A stretch of 64,000 nt of DNA. Source: Populus alba. Its lineage: Eukaryota; Streptophyta; Magnoliopsida; Malpighiales; Salicaceae. How positions within the stretch are numbered: the stretch's first letter is position 1; every line of letters starts with the position of its first letter. Below are positions 11,751 through 23,548 of this stretch, one piece after another. Location: positions 12,074,889 to 12,138,888 of the forward strand of contig NC_133289.1 in NCBI RefSeq assembly GCF_005239225.2, written 5' to 3'. Under the pieces are notes generated by a model, which worked only from the letters and a program-made list of their open reading frames with translations, did not search any database and had not been told where the DNA came from. The translations under genes were made by a program, and so were the position numbers.

Positions 11751-13018
11751 TTATGATATGACAAGTGACCCACCCTCCCATTTCTTCTTCTTCTTCTTCC
11801 TTCATTTTTCTTAGCAACAAACAACACAACCCCCCATCCCTTAATTTTATCACAAATCAACCTCCTACTATATGTCCGATTACCCCAACACTCAATTTGC
11901 CAGCATCCTTATTATGATTCAAATTTATTAAGGATTCTCCACTTCAAATAAGCAAAGCTATTCATTTTTTATTTGAACTCAATTTTAAAATGTTAATTTT
12001 TATTGTATATTTTTGTAGTATATTTATTTTGATTAGTTGTTTAATTGTTTTATAGCTTTTTTCTCATATGAATTTGTTGTATGAATTTATAATTTGTATA
12101 TGTTATATTTTGTTTGAGATTTTATAAAATTATATCTGTTTGTAAATTGATGAAATTTAATTTGAATTTATGACTTAGTATTTTTTGATGAAATAAATAA
12201 TAATTTATTTAACAAGTCTATTTTATATTTTATCATTTTGAGAATAAATGAAGTTAGAGCTATAATCTCCATCAGAATGAAATATTTACTTCATTTCCTT
12301 CACCATACTAATTATGTTTTGAATTGGAGTTCTAAAACACTAGTGGACAAAATTGGAAAATGACATAAAGAAAAATAATACCTCATCTAGAAAATCTTAC
12401 GTGTTTTAACGAGTAGAAGAAAATAGCCTCTTGGTGCCATCTCTCTCATCACAGCCACAGCAACACTTTTTTTTTTTTTTTAAGATCTCCTCTTCCTAAA
12501 AATTCATGATTATCTTGAAATCACAAACCTCAAAAGTTAAAGAAAAAACCTATTTGAAACCTAGAAACTCTGCAGATTTGTGAGGAATATTGAAATCCAA
12601 ATAAACAATCTTTGGAGTTAACTTACAAAGGAATTTTCAAACTATCATAACAAATAATCTTTGTACTTTTACACTTCTAACAATTCGATCAATTTGTATT
12701 ATGTAAAAACAAAATTATTTTTATCTTGATGTATTGACCTTCAGACAAGAATGCTTCTGATTAAAATCAATAAATAAAATTGTTCATCAATTCAAATCCA
12801 TATGGAAAATTAAAAAACTTAAATTGTTTAAGAACAACCTGACTCAAATTAATACATGTTGCTTAAACGTGAAGCATTTTGAGTTTCCTTCTCATTCCTC
12901 TAAATAAACTTGTTCTCACAACTTAATTATGCTTAATTAGTCAGCGTAAATTCTTAATGTAAAGAAAAGCATGGACTTTAATTGATTCCAATCTACTAGG
13001 ACCGGTATTTGTTAGGAT
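11751..13018. other. AT-rich intergenic DNA
   Basis: No supported gene. It contains a CTT tract near 11790 and long T runs near 12470. It may include the body of the CACTA fragment but shows no transposase-like protein. Confidence 0.4.
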
Positions 13019-13165
13019 AATTGTGCTCCTAACTCGATGAGTATTTCAATATCTATGATCAAGGCTTTTTATTCAGCTGGATTGTTTATACAAGAAAAAA
13101 CAAGTTAAAAATATAAGGTCACTTTATAGTTGGTTAGGAATGTTATGACCAACCCTACACTAATT
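13019..13165 (+). repeat. 147-bp direct repeat, left of first cupin gene
   Basis: Pairs with 15751-15897 in the same orientation and with the same length. Shared blocks include CTAACTCGATGAGTATTT, CAAGGCTTTTTATTCAGCT and TGTTATGACC, then CCCTACACTAATT. The two copies flank the first cupin gene. Confidence 0.8.
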
Positions 13166-13457
13166 TTGTTTATACAAGAACCAAGGTGTAAAAAACACGA
13201 AACATGAAGGACTAATTTGAAGTTCAACTTGATTGAAACATTTTTCATTTCCACGTGTTTGTGTGTTTGGTTGGTCTAAGTAATTAGTCCTCGTCACGCT
13301 ACCTAACCCGAATCACGTGATTTCAAATATTAACTTGTCTGAAAATATAATTACAGTAGTTTTTAAAATATTTTTTCGTATCAAAATACATTATAATGAT
13401 TTTTATTTTTTTCGTATTGGACACCTAATACAACAATCACCGTGCTTGTAAATGAAA

Positions 13458-13460
<3 letters not shown>

Positions 13461-13497
<37 letters not shown>
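13461..13497 (+). repeat. (GA)18 microsatellite before cupin gene 1
   Basis: Pure GA tract ending 23 bases before the ATG at 13521, probably in the 5' UTR. The paralogue has a shorter tract at the same place. Confidence 0.95.
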
Positions 13498-13499
<2 letters not shown>

Positions 13500-13520
13500 A
13501 GACAGTAAAACGAGACAAAC

Positions 13521-15733
13521 ATGGCAACTACATCAGAGATACTGAATAAACTGAATCTCCAGCCCAACCCAGAAGGCGGATTCTACTCAGAAACCTTTAG
13601 AGACACTTCTGTCGTTCTCTCTTCTTCTCAACTTCCCTCTGAATGTAAGTTTTCACCTGATGCCCTGCTCTTTTTCTTTCTTTTCGTTTTCAAGTGTATG
13701 AAATTTTGATACGCTTTCACCCTCTAAAGACCTTCTGTGCTGTAAATAACAATTCAAGCTAAGGATCTCACTACTAATCTTGGGCATGCCTTCTTTTGTC
13801 TTTATGATTTGATTAATATGAATAGATTCTGTTGTTACTAGTTCATACTACTATTGGGATCTGAGTCCATCTGTTGTTACTAATCCATTTTACTAGTTCA
13901 TACTACTATTGGGATCTGAGTCCATCTGTTGTTACTAATCCATTTTACTAGTTCATAAATACAAAAATTCATACTACTTATTACATAACTTAAGCTTGTT
14001 TGTTCTTTTTTTTTTTTTTTTACTTTTGTTTGCTTTAATAAATCTTTTCAAGGTATACTTTTAATTCTGTTTTCTCAAGGCAAGGCTGTGTTTTGGTTAC
14101 ATGGGATTTGGGGCTTGAAATGTAGGAACAGCTCAAGGATTCTCTCTCTGTTTTCTGTATCCTTATATTTAGTTTTGATTTTAAATAATGAACTTGAAAT
14201 TGTTGTTTACTTTGACAAAATTTTAGAATTCCATGCAAATGGAATTCCAAAATCAAATCAAATTCTCAAGGTTTAGTAATGTAGTCAATCCGAGAATCCT
14301 TCTACTTGGCCTTGAAAACATGGTGATCACATGTGGCAAAGATATTAATCTTGTTTTTCTAGATCTTCAATGTTTTTCTATTCACATGCTCGGTTCTCAG
14401 TATGAACAGTGTACCACCTGTTGAGGAGTCTTTGGTGTAGTGTCTATATTTGATGGCAGAACCATTCATGCAATAAGGTTCAATTGTCAAAGCATAAAAC
14501 TTTCAGTTTAGTTTTGAAATTATAGCAAGCAACATCAGTGTTTTTTGTAATTTGATTCTGTTTTGTTTTAATTTTTCGCTTGATCAATCAATTTACTAAT
14601 ATAGTTGCATCTTAATGCAGATAAGGTTGATCGTGCAGTTAGCACATCTATCTACTTCTTGCTACCTTCTGGGAATGTCTCACTCCTTCATCGCATTCCA
14701 TGCGCAGAAACCTGGCATTTTTATGTGGGAGAACCACTTACAGTAAGGCTTATTCTATGTGACACTGGTATTTAATTTTCCTATAGAATTGACAATTTGC
14801 GTGCCTTGATTAGCTCCTTTCAATTCTAACAGTCATTTGATGGAAAGCACTGACTTAACTAATGCCACTGGAACATTCTATCTATCCTGTCGGACATAGG
14901 TAGTGCTACATGCTGTTTGGACAATGAAGATAATTTTTAGTTTTGTGCTTTTTGATGTCTCATTGTTTTAGTATTCCATTAGTTGGATCCTTGCTAAAAA
15001 GCTCACGTGGCCATTTTGTATCCTGTTGACCTCATCTGTGCTGTGGTTTCTCTACTCACATCCGCTAAACCAGCAAATAAACTATTGAAGTTTTCACCTA
15101 AAATTGTTAAATGTATTCCAGAAGTAATTCAAACAAACCATGCATTGCTGCAAAGAAGGAATGAAATGAGAAATAATTTATATTGTAAATCCGAAATATG
15201 ATCTTATTTCTAGCATTTTGAAGTGACATGGCAATCTACAATATCCCTTGCAAATTATATATGAAGCTTTTCTCTCATCAGAGCAAATTACAAATTTAAG
15301 ATGAAATTGGAGGAAAAGAGTCTCGCTCAGGGTTCTTGTCTTGCAATATTTGCTGTTAGTCCTGCCATTTTACTTATTTTTCTATTGAAGCATATATTTT
15401 TTTTTTCAGATACTGGAATTGAATGAGAAAAATGGGCAGGTCAAATTAACTTCCATTGGATCTGATCTGGTTGGAGACAATCAGCAACCACAGTATACTG
15501 TGCCTCGAAATGTCTGGTTTGGTGCATTTCCAACAAAGGACTACAACATTTCTCCAGATAGAATGGTTGCTAAAGCTGCACCGAGGGATGGTGAGAGCCA
15601 CCACTCCCTAGTAGGTTGCACTTGTGCTCCGGCCTTTCAGTTTGAAGACTTCGAGCTGGCTAAACGCTCTTATCTTATTTCACGTTTTCCCAATTATGAG
15701 CCTCTGATATCTCTTCTCACTCTTCCGGAGTGA
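13521..15733 (+). CDS. Cupin_5 (DUF985) domain protein, tandem copy 1
   Basis: A small single-domain beta-barrel protein of the cupin_5 family, whose biochemical role in plants is not established. Coding exons: 13521-13644, 14621-14742 and 15410-15733; the frame closes to 189 residues. Family features seen: an N-terminal NPEGGFYSETFRD (usual form HPEGGYY.E), the barrel core LLPSGNVSLLHRI and ETWHFYVGEPL, PQYTVPRNVWFGAF, and the C-terminal LVGCTCAPAFQFEDFEL. The first intron splits a Tyr codon. A GA microsatellite lies just before the start codon. The gene sits between two 147-bp direct repeats and has a paralogue 4.8 kb downstream that differs at about 13 residues. Intron 2 here is about 1.7 kb shorter than in the paralogue. 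No damage is seen, so both copies look functional. Confidence 0.9.
13841..13955 (+). repeat. 55-bp tandem duplication in cupin gene 1 intron 1
   Basis: GTTCATACTACTATTGGGAT begins at 13841 and again at 13896, and the next boundary is at 13951: two near-identical 55-bp units. The paralogue has a single unit (about 18656-18715), so the duplication arose after the genes separated. Confidence 0.9.
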
Positions 15734-15750
15734 AGATGAACCCTTGGCCA

Positions 15751-15897
15751 AATTGTGTTCCTAACTCGATGAGTATTTTAATGTCTATAATCAAGGCTTT
15801 TTATTCAGCTCGACTATTTATGCAAGAAAAAACAAGTTAAAAAGATAAGGTCATTTTAAGACCAGTTAGGGATGTTATGACCACCCCTACACTAATT
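15751..15897 (+). repeat. 147-bp direct repeat, right of first cupin gene
   Basis: Partner of 13019-13165. It begins exactly where similarity between the 3' flanks of the two cupin genes ends (after CCCTTGGCC), 18 bases past the stop codon. Confidence 0.8.
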
Positions 15898-16981
15898 ATG
15901 GACTAACATTGGTTACCGATAAAAAAATATTTTACCTTGCAACTTATAATGGTATACAAAATCTAGTGATATGCTATGCACTCAACCATAAATACATTCC
16001 AAGAACTACACTAAAACTGTGCAAATAACTTTATATGATTTTTTAGGGATTTGGAAAAACGTTTATAGGGTTGTTTAGTTAGCTCTGAAAGTTTGCTTCG
16101 TTGAAGTAAGAGCAAATCCAAGGGTTCTGATAAATAGAAAGCTAAAGATAATAATAAAAATATTATTTTAACTTTTCTATGTTTTTTTTTTCACATGCTT
16201 TAAAGAAAATGAGATGAGATGTCCTCGTGCTCTCACAATTTTATAAAACAAATATACTTGATAATGTGTAACTATATGAGAAAATATCACAATAATCCAA
16301 AATATCGCAATTAAATTGGAAAAAAAAGAAAAAATAAATGAAAAAAAAACAGAGGAAATTTGAAAAAAAAAAAAAGAAAAAGAAAAAAAGGGGGAAAATT
16401 GAAAAACAAATGCAAAAAAAACAAAAGAGAAGAGGAACGCATTGTGGATTACTGTTGTAATCCATAGTGATTTTGGTGTAGGGAAAAAAATCAACAAATA
16501 TAATTTTAAAAAATTTAAAAATAAATTTTAAAAATTATGTCGGAAAACACCGCAAAAATCCACAGTATTTTTAAAGAAAAAAAATTAGAAAGCAAAATTT
16601 TTAACCAGCTCAATATTAAAAAAATTGACAAATATAATTTTAAAAAATAAAATAAAAATAAAATTAAAAAACCATGTGGGAAAAATACCGTTGCAATCTA
16701 CAGTGTTTTAAGAAAAAAAATTATAAAGCAAAATTTTTTAACCAACTTAATATTTAAAAATTAAAATCAACAAAAATAATTTTAAAAAAAATAAATGCAA
16801 AAAAACAAAAAAAAACAAAGGAAAGGAAAGTTGAAAAGAAAAAAAGAAACTAAAGAGGAAAATTGAAAAAAAAAATAAAGAAATGCAAAAAAAGAAGAAG
16901 AGGAATTCATTGTGGATTACTGTTGTAATCCACAGTGATTTTGGTGTTGGGGAACAGTGATTCCCCCACATCATTTATGTC
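15898..16981. repeat. A-rich intergenic DNA with diverged repeats
   Basis: ATTGTGGATTACTGTTGTAA followed by TCCA and then AGTGATTTTGGTGT occurs near 16441 and again near 16909. Between these are two related units (about 16540-16640 and 16680-16770) that share a CACAGT or TACAGT start, AGCAAAATTTTTAACCA and a TTAATATT-like end. The second copy of the first motif forms a perfect hairpin (10-bp arms at 16911-16920 and 16925-16934, loop TGTT). No coding potential: the long minus-strand ORFs are poly-Phe artefacts of A-runs. Confidence 0.55.
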
Positions 16982-17782
16982 CTGTTTGTTTGCTGAAAAA
17001 ATAGTTTTTTTAAAAAAAGTGAATTCCAGAAAAGTGAATTATTTTCTAATATTTGATAGTGTAATAGAAAATAAGTTGGAAAACACTTTCCAGTATTTGG
17101 TTGTGTCATAGAAAATGAGCTGGAAAATAACTTATTAATGTTTTATTTTTTTCAAGTTTATTAAAATAATAAGGAACAAATCTTACAGATTAAAAAGTTG
17201 AATGAGAATGAAATTGAAAAAAAAAAATATTATAATTTTATAAATTATCTCAAATAAAATAAATAACAATCAAAATAATAGAGATCAAATTTAAAAAATA
17301 AAAAAAATAAAAGATGAAGAAATTAAAATAATAATAATTAACATTTCATAAATTATTTCAAATAAAATAAGCAACAATAAAAAAAATGAGAACCAAATTT
17401 GATAGATAAATTTTTTTAATAAAAAAATGATAAGGGAAAAGCAAATAACAATTATAAAAATGAGGACCAAAGTTAATATAAAAATTAAATTTTAAGAGAT
17501 GAAATTAAAAAATAAATATTCAAAACAAAAATATATATAGCAATTAAAAGTTTGAGGATTAAATTTGATATAATCAGCAAATACTATGACTTTTCTAATT
17601 TTTTACAATTTTCAGAAAGTGTTTTCCGTCTAAATTTTTCAGTAAAAACACTTTCCTGGAAACCAAGCCAAATTTTTCTTTGATTAGAAAATGTTTTTCA
17701 TTGACCAACTTTTCTAATGACAAACAAATACATAAAAGTTTGAAAAGTGATTTTCCAAAAACTACTTTCCAGAAAACAAATA
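16982..17782. mobile_element. Non-autonomous TIR element, about 0.8 kb
   Basis: The left end (TGTTTGTTTGCTGAAAA) and the reverse complement of the right end (TTTGTTTTCTGGAAAG) match as imperfect inverted repeats of roughly 40 bp, including an AGT(G/T)..TTTT segment. The interior is AT-rich and non-coding and has repeated AAAACACTTTCC-type blocks near both ends. No transposase, so it is a deletion derivative or large MITE. No clear target duplication was found. Confidence 0.5.
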
Positions 17783-18299
17783 TAGCCTTGTTAATGTTAA
17801 TCAAAATGTCAAAATGCTTCTCTCTCCAAAAAATGCTATTCCTTATGTATTTTTTTAAATCAAAACCAATAAAATAAAACTAATAAAAAAATAAACCAAT
17901 TAAATACAATTATATATAAAAAAAATATAAAACTCATTAAAAAAAGATAGAACACCTTTTTCTTTCACTTTAATACAATTGACTTTTCAAATAATTTTTT
18001 CTATTAAAGTTTATATAATAAAAAAATTATATTTATCTTATTTATAAATACCTTTCTAAAATAGCATCTTCACTCGAAGATGCTATAGAAGAAAACCAAC
18101 CACAAGGGTAATATTTGTAAAAAAAATAAAATAATTTTTTTAGATATAAATAATTAAATTGATAGCATAGCTCTAAACACTACGTAATCTCCATAATTTA
18201 GGACAAAACCGTCATTAAACTGTTTTAATCACCTAACACATTTCAACAGCACGTATTGGACACCTAATACAACAATGACCGTGCTTGTAAAGGAAAAGC
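17783..18299. other. Intergenic with a small hairpin; upstream of cupin gene 2
   Basis: A perfect hairpin lies at 18061-18086 (arms ATAGCATCTT and AAGATGCTAT, 6-base loop), probably the core of a small MITE. The block from about 18255 (TATTGGACACCTAATACAAC) to the ATG matches the same block upstream of cupin gene 1 (from about 13415), marking the left limit of the duplicated unit. Confidence 0.6.
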
Positions 18300-18322
18300 G
18301 AGAGAGAGAGAGAGAGAGAGAG
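18300..18322 (+). repeat. (GA)11 microsatellite before cupin gene 2
   Basis: Pure GA tract 15 bases upstream of the ATG at 18338; the counterpart of the longer tract before the first copy. Confidence 0.95.
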
Positions 18323-18337
18323 TAATACGAGACAAAC

Positions 18338-21300
18338 ATGGCAACTACATCAGAGATAGTGAATAAACTGAATCTCCAGCCACACACAGAAGGCGGATTC
18401 TACTCAGAAACCTTTAGAGACACTTCTATCGTTCTCTCTTCTTCTCAACTTCCCCCTGAATGTAAGTTTTCACCTGATGCCCTGCTCTTTTTCTTTCTTT
18501 TCGTTTTCAAGTGTATGAAATTTTGATACGCCTTCACCCTCTAAAGACCTTCTATGCTGTAAATAACAATTCAAGCTAAGGATCTCACTGCTAATCTTGG
18601 GTATTCCTTCTTTTGTCTTTATGATTTGATTAATATGAATAGATTCTGTTGTTACTAATTCATACTACTATTGCGATCTGAGTCCATCTGTTGTTACTAA
18701 TCCATTTTACTAATTCATATATAGAAAAATTCATACTACTTATTCCATAACTTAAGCTTGTTTGTTCTTTTTTTTACTTTTGTTTGCTTTAATAAATCTT
18801 TTCAAGGTATACTTTTAATTCTGTTTTCTTAAGGCAAGGCTGTGTTTTGGTTGCATGGGATTTGGGGCTTGAAATGTAGGAACAGCCCAAGGATTCTCTC
18901 TCTGTTTTCTGTATCCTTATATTTAGTTTTGATTTTAAATAATGAACTTGAAATTGTTGTTTACTTTGACAAAATTTTAGAATTCCATGCAAATGAAATT
19001 CCAAAATCAAATCAAATTCTCAAGGTTTAGGAATGTAGTCAATCCGAGAATCCTTCTACATGGCCTTGAAAACATGTTGATCACATGTGGCAAAGATATT
19101 AATCTTGTTTTTCTAGATCTTCAATATTTTTCTATTCACATGCTCGGTTCTCAATATGAACACTGTACCACCTGCTGAGGAGTCTTTGGTGTAGTGTCTA
19201 TATTTGATGGCAGAACCATTCATGCAATAAGGTTCAATTGTCAAAGCATAAAACTTTCAGTTTAGTTTTGAAATTATAGCAAGCAACATCAGTGTTTTTT
19301 GTAATTTGATTCTTGTTTTGTTTTAATTTTTCGCTTGATCAATCAATTTACTAATATAGTTGCATCTTAATGCAGATAAGGTTGATCGTGCAGTTAGCAC
19401 ATCTATCTACTTCTTGCTACCTTCTGGGAACGTCTCACTCCTTCATCGCATTCCATGCGCAGAAACCTGGCATTTTTATTTAGGAGAACCACTTACAGTA
19501 AGGCTTATTCTATGTGACACTGGTTTTTAATTTTCCTATAGAATTGACAATTTGCGTGCCGTGATTAGCTCCTTTCAATTCTAACAGTCATTTGATGGAA
19601 AGCATTGACTTAACTAATTCCACTGGAACATTCTATCTATCCTGTTGGACATAGGTCACTCTACATACTGTTTGGACAATGAAGATAATTTTTAGTTTTG
19701 TGCATTTTGATGTCTTATTGTTTTAGTATTCCATTACTTGGATCCTCACTAAAAAGCTCACGTGTCATGTGTTCAGGAATTATTAAATTGAACTAAACTT
19801 GATGAAGGTTTTCTCAATCCTCTGTATCTGAGCTTTTAAAACACCTATCCTCGTTATGACTTTGCTAGTTGTTGTCCCTGCACAGATTATGCATGGAGGA
19901 TGTCCATCACATGGTCAATGCATATCCATTTTGTCCTTCCCAACTATTCACTGCAAACTTGATCTAAAGCTCTTTCATATAGTGGTTCACTTTGCTTATG
20001 AACATCAGATCTACTTCTATGTTTGAAGCTTTTTTATAGTTTCTTTGGGTAGATGAGAAAGTTTTAATTTCATGTTTGTGATGTGATTTTGCATTGGAAC
20101 ATTTCAGATTTGCACTTGGGCATTGCATAAGGGCTTTTCATCCAGTAAAGGTTGCATTGGATAATCCCAAGGACAGTTTTGATAGGCAAGCTATTTGATT
20201 TGTTCAAAGTATTTTTTAGGAAAACTCATTTATCTCATTCCAACAGCAATTGCTTTTGACAAATCAAATGAGTTGGGTTATCCAAAATGTACCTTGGATG
20301 GCCCTACACAATAATAGTTCCTTCTTCTAAAACCAGAATAGAGTCTTAGGATGTGACATGAGTTAAGGAGTGAGCAATATTTGGTTAAAACTGAACTGAT
20401 TTGACCCATTTTGGTTCCATTTGGTTCATGTTTTTTGAAAGCTTGGTTTGGTCCAGATTTTTTTTTGTTTTGAAATGTTTGATTTTCAGTATTTGGTTCA
20501 GTTTGGAGGGGTTGCAAACTGAACTTGGCCTAAAAATCAATAGTTTATTTCTTCTTCTTTTTAAATTTTATTAACATTTATCGTATAATAATTTTAATAT
20601 ATCTAAAATCATATGGAATTTTCTATGTTTTATGTATCTTTCTCCTAAAAACTATACTTACCCAAATCTTCCATATTTTTGTTTGGGCAGTTCCGTTTAA
20701 TTCTTTTTTCTTATTCAGGGCAGCTTTGGTTTGAGGTGCAAAATATGTGGTTTTGACCAAACCAAAATTTCCAAAGCTAACCCAACTGACTGATTGCACC
20801 ACCTAAGCTGAATTTGGTATTAAATCTCTCATACCTGCATTAGAGAATCGTGTAAAGACAGACTATTAGTTGCTGTACTACCAAATTTGGGTTGTTAGAA
20901 GGAAAATTTCGAATACCCCTCAGCATGTATTTGTAAATTGATCACTCCTATGCAATAGTGCCTCCTAGTTATGGCCCCTTTGAAATAGAGTTCCAGGTAG
21001 TGAGGCAAATTCTGTGTTACAGCTCGTGGAGTCCAATCACGCTGTGTGTAAATAACCGTGTGTAAATAACCGCTACCCAGTTGCAGTCCAGAAAGTAGGC
21101 TCCTGGGATGGAAATTTTTGAAACTGTCCTACCCTTTAATATTAATGTATGAAGTGGGAGTCAACTGCAAGAAGACAACCTTTTCAATTACACTAGACAA
21201 TGACTCTTGGTAGAATAAATTAGTGTGGCAGTTCTTCTTCCATATTCTAGTTATGAGATTGCTTCGAGCATTAGAAGACTGTCAAATGCCCAATGATGAA

Positions 21301-22171
21301 ATCTTTGAATTGTTTATGTTTAAGCTTGAAGCACTAGAATTAGATTACACTGTGCACATCAATGTCAAATTGAAATGGTAATATAAATTGATTGATATAC
21401 AAGAGTCCTGTTTTTTACCTGGTTGAATTTGGTGCTATGAAAATTATGGCCATTTTGTATCCTGTTGACCTCATCTGTGCTGTGGTTTCTCTACTCACCT
21501 CCACTAAACCAGCAATTAAACTATCGAAGTTTTCACCTAAAATTGTTAAATGTATTCCAAAAGTAATTAAAACAAACCATGCATTGCTGAAAAGAAGGAA
21601 TTAAATGAGAAATAATTCATATTGTAAATCCGAAATTTGATCTTATTTCTAGCATTTTGAAGTGCCATGGCAATCTACAATATCCCTTGCAAATATTATA
21701 TTAAGCTTTTCTCTCATCAGAGCAAATTACAAATTTAAGACGAAATTGGAGGAAAATAGTTTCGCTCAGGGTTCCTGTCTTGCAACATTTGCTGTTAGTC
21801 CCTTCATTTTACTTATTTTTCTATTGAAGCATATTTTTTTTTTTCAGATACTGGAATTCAATGAGAACAACGGGCAGGTCAAATTAACTTCCATTGGATC
21901 TGATCTGGTTGGAGACAATCAGCAACCACAGTATACTGTGCCTGGAAATGTCTGGTTTGGTGCATTTCCAACAAAGGACTACAACATTTCTCCAGATAGT
22001 ATGGTTGCTAAAACTGCACCGAGGGATGGTGAGAGCCACTACTCCCTAGTAGGATGCACTTGTGCTCCGGCCTTTCAGTATGAAGACTTCGAGCTGGCAA
22101 AACGCTCTTATCTTATTTCACGTTTTCCCAATTATGAGCCTCTGATATCTCTACTCACTCTTCCGGAGTGA
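18338..22171 (+). CDS. Cupin_5 (DUF985) domain protein, tandem copy 2
   Basis: Tandem paralogue of the gene at 13521, also 189 residues. Coding exons: 18338-18461, 19376-19497 and 21848-22171, with the same splice phases. Introns are still closely alignable, so the duplication is fairly recent. About 13 residues differ; notable is HTEGGFY here against NPEGGFY in copy 1 (family form HPEGG), and FQYEDFEL against FQFEDFEL. Core motifs ETWHFYLGEPL, PQYTVPGNVWFGAF and LVGCTCAPAF are intact. Intron 2 contains about 1.68 kb (19765-21446) that copy 1 lacks, holding at least two TIR-type repeats. The 3' flank differs from copy 1 after CCCTTGGCC. The two genes may share a role or be diverging; no function is assigned to the family in plants as far as I know. 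Confidence 0.9.
20142..20297. mobile_element. Small MITE in cupin gene 2 intron
   Basis: AAGGTTGCATTGGATAATCCC at the left is mirrored at the right by the complement of AAGGTACATTTTGGATAACC, and a second matched pair (TTTGATTTGTTCAAAG against TTTGATTTGTCAAAAG) lies inside, so nearly the whole 155 bp is palindromic. Non-coding. Confidence 0.6.
20364..20812. mobile_element. TIR element with GGTT/AACC-rich ends in cupin gene 2 intron
   Basis: The left part is rich in TTTGGTT and GGTTCA motifs (AAGGAGTGAGCAATATTTGG) and the right part in the complements (GACCAAACCAAAATTT, ending GATTGCACCACCT). This resembles a widespread plant MITE type with TTCGGTT-rich ends. Boundaries are approximate and decay is considerable. 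Confidence 0.5.
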
Positions 22172-22469
22172 AGATGATCCCTTGGCCTTGCTGCAGTTTT
22201 CTTCTGCAAAGAAATAAATGAACAATACCGGATTGAGGCTTATAAAGGAGACGTTGCCGAATTCTGTGGTGTATGTTTCGAGTCAATAAACTTATTAGTA
22301 CTGAACTTTCTATGGAATATGACTCCCACTGAGCAGCACAACTTGAATATCATAACATAATTATTTTTATTGAAGGTCCAAAAACCTACTCTTTCACCGA
22401 AGTTAAAGTTTGGAAAGGTCTGCTGGTGGATAGACACGTTCAGCATAGAACCTGGCATTTCAAGAATAA
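22172..22469. other. 3' flank of cupin gene 2
   Basis: Probably 3' UTR and flank: an AATAAA signal lies near 22212, about 40 bases past the stop, and another possible signal (AATAAA) at 22286. No gene is seen. Confidence 0.45.
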
Positions 22470-22632
22470 CTCAGGCCTTGGGTTTGTTCTTAATGGTCGC
22501 AAGTTCAATTTTTTTTAGGACCACTAGAGATTTATATGATTGTTAATTTTAGAACATGTGGTATTAGTTGAGGTATGTGTAAGCTGGTCTGGATATTCAC
22601 GTTAATAAAAAAAATAAAAAAATAAAAAAGAA
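22470..22632 (+). mobile_element. Decayed tRNA-derived SINE
   Basis: Ends in GTAAGCTGGTCTGGATATTC then ACGTTAATAAAAAA, matching the 3' part of the SINE at 26311 (GCAAGCTGGCCCGGACACCC, ACGTAAATAAAA). A preceding GTATTAGTTGAGG corresponds to AGATTAGTCGTGG there. A box B remnant (AAGTTCAATT) lies near 22500. Transitions consistent with methylated-CpG decay separate the copies. Confidence 0.7.
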
Positions 22633-23548
22633 TAACTTTTCAAGTCTTGATTAATGGTAATTAATGAAATGAGAATATCAAAATAGTAACCTTTTTACCT
22701 TGAGCTAGCTTATATATCAATTAGATAAAAGCATTAATTGTTCAATAATATACAAAAAAGAAGAAGCTGAAATCAATTATAAATGGTATGATCAATTATG
22801 AAGTTCATGATAGATTAAAAGCAAGAAAAATAGGACAATGATCGTTTATATAAATGGAGTCCATGTAATCAACCCAGATGAAACAATTGACTATGAAGGA
22901 AAAGTTCATGTTATAGACAAGAGTATCCTGGGGTATTTAGAATATGAATCATCAATGTCTAAATCTAGCTAGGGTTTTATAACTATGACCAAATCCTAGG
23001 AAATTCTAAAGTCATAAGCACTCCAACATGGGTATTTGAAACTATTATGCCTTATACAATGAGACATATACCAGTGTATCATACACAATAACAACAACTA
23101 AACCTAGACATGATAGCTCCTAATATGCCAATTTCCTCTTTATATATATAACCACAAGCCAACTATATGGCTCCATAACCATATTATCTAGTGCAACAAT
23201 TTGTTACTAGGCAGTTTAATGCCTATTATATTGTTTCATAGCGAGTAAAACCTCAATCTCATTCCATAGCAAACCCTAACTATTGATAGACAAGTGATGA
23301 GAAGAATAGATACAACTGAATAAATTATACCTAAGGAAGATGGAGTTAGTAATTAGTTGAATAGTAATATCCATATATACTTATCCATATCTTGGATGAG
23401 TTGACAAATTGCACCTAATTTCTAGAAATATAAATATTGTAAATTATAAATAATTTTAAGAAAAAAATAATTTACGATGGAACACACTCTCAAATTCATA
23501 GACCAATATGACAATATTGAAGTGAACTCCTTCATGAAGTTAAAGGTT
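22633..23548. other. AT-rich intergenic DNA
   Basis: No supported gene or repeat; possibly unrecognised retrotransposon debris. Confidence 0.35.

Noticed and set aside
16177..16974. Minus-strand ORFs of 75-106 codons
   Set aside because: They are runs of Phe and Ser from A-rich sequence with no domain.
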